A stretch of 6,060 nt of DNA from DATLED01 sp035525495 (GTDB lineage Bacteria; Actinomycetota; Acidimicrobiia; Acidimicrobiales; CADCTF01), in NCBI GenBank assembly GCA_035525495.1, contig DATLED010000073.1, positions 1-6,060 on the forward strand. Direction: 5' to 3'. The notes under the pieces are model-generated. The model was not told the origin of the DNA and did no database searches. It saw only the letters and a list, made by a program, of their open reading frames with translations. This document shows, piece after piece, positions 5,016 to 6,060 of this stretch. The first letter of the stretch is position 1. Each line of letters starts with the position of its first letter. Position numbers and translations under genes: made by a program.

Positions 5016-5875
5016 CCAAGATCGCCGACCTCCTCGCCGGCGGACCGACGTTCTCGGTCGAGTTCCCGGCTCCCAAGACGCCGGCGATGCTCCGCCAGTT
5101 GGAGAAGACCGTCCTCGAGCTGTCGCCGTTCGAGCCCTCGTTCGCCTCCGTCACCTATGGCGCCGGCGGGTCGACGAAGGACGGGACGCTCGAGGCCGTC
5201 CTCTTCGTCCATCGCAACACCGACCTGGTCGTCATGCCCCACCTGACCTGCGCAGGTCAGACCCACGCCGACGTCCTCGGGCTCGTGGAGCGATATCGCG
5301 ACGAAGGCATCGAGAACCTGCTCGCACTGGCGGGCGACCCGCCCCTCGACGGCAACACGGTCGGTGACTTTCGCTACGCCGCCGAGCTCATCGACCTCGC
5401 CAACGAGCACGCCGAGTTCACGATCGGCGTCTCGGCGTTCCCGGAGGTCCACCCCAACTCGCCGTCGCGCGAGGAGGACCGCCGCCGGCTGAGCGAGAAG
5501 CTCGTCAAGGCGGACTTCGCGATCACCCAGTTCTTCTGGTCGGCAGAGCACTACTTCCGCATGCGGGACGAGCTCGACGCCATCGGGTGCACGAAGCCGG
5601 TGATCCCGAGCCTGTTCCCGATCGGCAACGTCGAGGTCGCCCGCCGCATCACCGGCATGAACGGCGCCGAGTGGCCCTCGTGGTTGGAGGACCGTCTCGC
5701 GGCGGTGGAAGGAGACCCCGACGGCATCCGACGCGTCGGCATCGACGTGGCGACCGAGATCGGCGCCGACCTCCTCGCCCAGGATCCGCCGGGGCTGCAC
5801 CTCTACACGCTCAACCGGCCCGAGGCCGTCGCCGAGATCTGGCACAACCTCGACCTCGACGGGCGGCGCTCATGA
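5012..5875 (+). CDS. metF: 5,10-Methylenetetrahydrofolate reductase (MetF type)
   Basis: Flavoprotein that reduces 5,10-methylene-THF to 5-methyl-THF for methionine synthesis. The 287 residues form a single TIM-barrel domain as in E. coli MetF (296). Glu17 in SVEFPAPKT matches the catalytic Glu of FEFFPP, and Asp109 in LAGDPP matches the key Asp of the usual RGD. SVTYGA at 46-51, PHLTC at 76-80, FPEVHP at 143-148, ITQFFW at 171-176 and LYTLNR near the C-terminus are family blocks. Ala107 replaces the Arg of RGD, which contacts FAD in E. coli, and the KVDAGAD-type motif before ITQFF is one residue shorter and lacks its Gly (KLVKADF, 163-169). ATG 5012 is the first residue of family similarity and forms an ATGA overlap with folD. 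There is no Shine-Dalgarno sequence, so translation is probably coupled. An alternative role for the flavin site cannot be excluded. Confidence 0.93.
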   Translation: MTKIADLLAGGPTFSVEFPAPKTPAMLRQLEKTVLELSPFEPSFASVTYGAGGSTKDGTLEAVLFVHRNTDLVVMPHLTCAGQTHADVLGLVERYRDEGIENLLALAGDPPLDGNTVGDFRYAAELIDLANEHAEFTIGVSAFPEVHPNSPSREEDRRRLSEKLVKADFAITQFFWSAEHYFRMRDELDAIGCTKPVIPSLFPIGNVEVARRITGMNGAEWPSWLEDRLAAVEGDPDGIRRVGIDVATEIGADLLAQDPPGLHLYTLNRPEAVAEIWHNLDLDGRRS

Positions 5876-5943
5876 CGCAAGCCGACCTCATCCCCGTCGA
5901 GCACTTCTTCGAGAACCCCGGAGAAGGCGGGCGGGCCACCTGA
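5872..5943 (+). CDS. Start of a probable S9-family (prolyl oligopeptidase-like) peptidase, broken at the contig end
   Basis: The ATG at 5872 overlaps the metF stop by 4 bp (ATGA), with a weak GGGCGG upstream, so it looks like the next gene of the operon. The first residues, MTQADLIPVEHFFENP, resemble from memory the start of S9 peptidases, where the text usually continues as NPE, a few residues, then an SPDG motif of the beta-propeller. Here the frame goes to NPGEGGRAT and a TGA at 5941-5943. Removing one G near 5920-5921 would restore NPEKAGG in the original style, so a one-base insertion error is likely. After about 5945 the sequence turns into poly-G and the gene cannot be followed. A true 23-residue protein is unlikely. 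Identity rests on a short N-terminus and is tentative. Confidence 0.45.
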   Translation: MTQADLIPVEHFFENPGEGGRAT

Positions 5944-5945
5944 TC

Positions 5946-6060
5946 CGTTTGGGGGGGGCGGGGGGGGGGGCGGCGAAAAGGCCCAGCCCCACCACCCAGG
6001 CAAAAGAGGGATGGGGTGGGTGGTGGGGGGGGGGGGGGGGTGGCGAAATGTGGTGCGCGA
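5946..6060. other. Low-complexity poly-G contig end, probable sequencing or assembly artefact
   Basis: The last ~115 bases contain G runs of 8 (5951-5958), 11 (5960-5970) and 16 (6025-6040), with G-rich filler between them, unlike anything in the preceding 5.9 kb. Two similar segments, GGCGAAAAG at 5972-5980 and GGCGAAATG at 6042-6050, each follow a long G run about 70 bases apart. Poly-G is the known no-signal output of two-colour Illumina chemistry, and it appears exactly where an otherwise recognisable gene start falls apart. I see no gene here. Confidence 0.7.
5987..6028. repeat. Perfect 12-bp inverted repeat in the contig end
   Basis: CCCCACCACCCA at 5987-5998 is the exact reverse complement of TGGGTGGTGGGG at 6017-6028, with an 18-base loop. 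As RNA it would form a GC-rich hairpin, but it is followed by G rather than T, so it is not a normal intrinsic terminator. Given the poly-G around it, a foldback or chimeric read is the simplest explanation. Confidence 0.6.

Noticed and set aside
4634..5845. 403-codon minus-strand open frame opposite folD and metF
   Set aside because: Same cause: antisense shadow of two secure genes, no motif, no ribosome-binding site and no context.
5803..6003. Minus-strand ORF with a poly-proline run at the 3' end
   Set aside because: The prolines come only from the poly-G artefact, and the rest is antisense to metF.
5946..6060. G-quadruplex or intrinsic terminator at the end of the operon
   Set aside because: The G runs coincide with the collapse of a gene frame and the contig edge, and the hairpin is not followed by T. 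An artefact explains it better, though read data could overturn this.
1..6060. CRISPR array, tRNA, rRNA, insertion sequence or phage features
   Set aside because: Looked for on both strands; no regularly spaced repeats, tRNA arms, rRNA-like segments, transposase motifs or flanking duplications were visible.

Overview
The window is high-GC bacterial DNA with compact, same-strand genes, many 4-bp ATGA stop/start overlaps, and protein signatures typical of Actinomycetota. Examples are the 'GRGxTxGRP' nucleotide loop in FolD and a Thr/Glu/Pro-repeat linker in a secreted amidase lipoprotein. My best guess is an actinobacterium near the class Acidimicrobiia, probably a draft or metagenome-derived contig. 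This placement comes from protein style only and was not tested by alignment. All confident genes are on the + strand.

Layout. Positions 1-33 may be the tail of an upstream gene. Positions 34-259 are a leader region with a C/A-rich, G-poor tract and a short ORF behind a strong Shine-Dalgarno sequence. Next come a lipoprotein N-acetylmuramoyl-L-alanine amidase (260-1303) and a dienelactone-hydrolase-family alpha/beta hydrolase (1333-2058). A folate one-carbon block follows: purN (2070-2624), purH (2621-4129), folD (4158-5015) and a metF-type methylenetetrahydrofolate reductase (5012-5875). The start of what looks like an S9-family peptidase gene (from 5872) breaks up after about 23 codons. The last ~110 bases are poly-G-rich, low-complexity sequence with a foldback repeat and look like a damaged contig end rather than genome.

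How the genes work together. PurN and PurH are the two 10-formyl-tetrahydrofolate-consuming steps of de novo purine synthesis, and PurH also closes the ring to IMP. FolD makes 10-formyl-THF from 5,10-methylene-THF. The reductase diverts the same 5,10-methylene-THF to 5-methyl-THF for methionine synthesis. The block therefore holds the supply of formyl groups, their two users, and the competing branch. The amidase (peptidoglycan hydrolysis outside the membrane) and the hydrolase have no obvious link to it.

No clear new system is present. The points most worth a second look are the leader region of the amidase, the -10-like TANNNT hexamers just upstream of three starts that lack a Shine-Dalgarno sequence, the shortened loop in PurH, consensus departures in FolD and MetF, and the suspicious 3' end.
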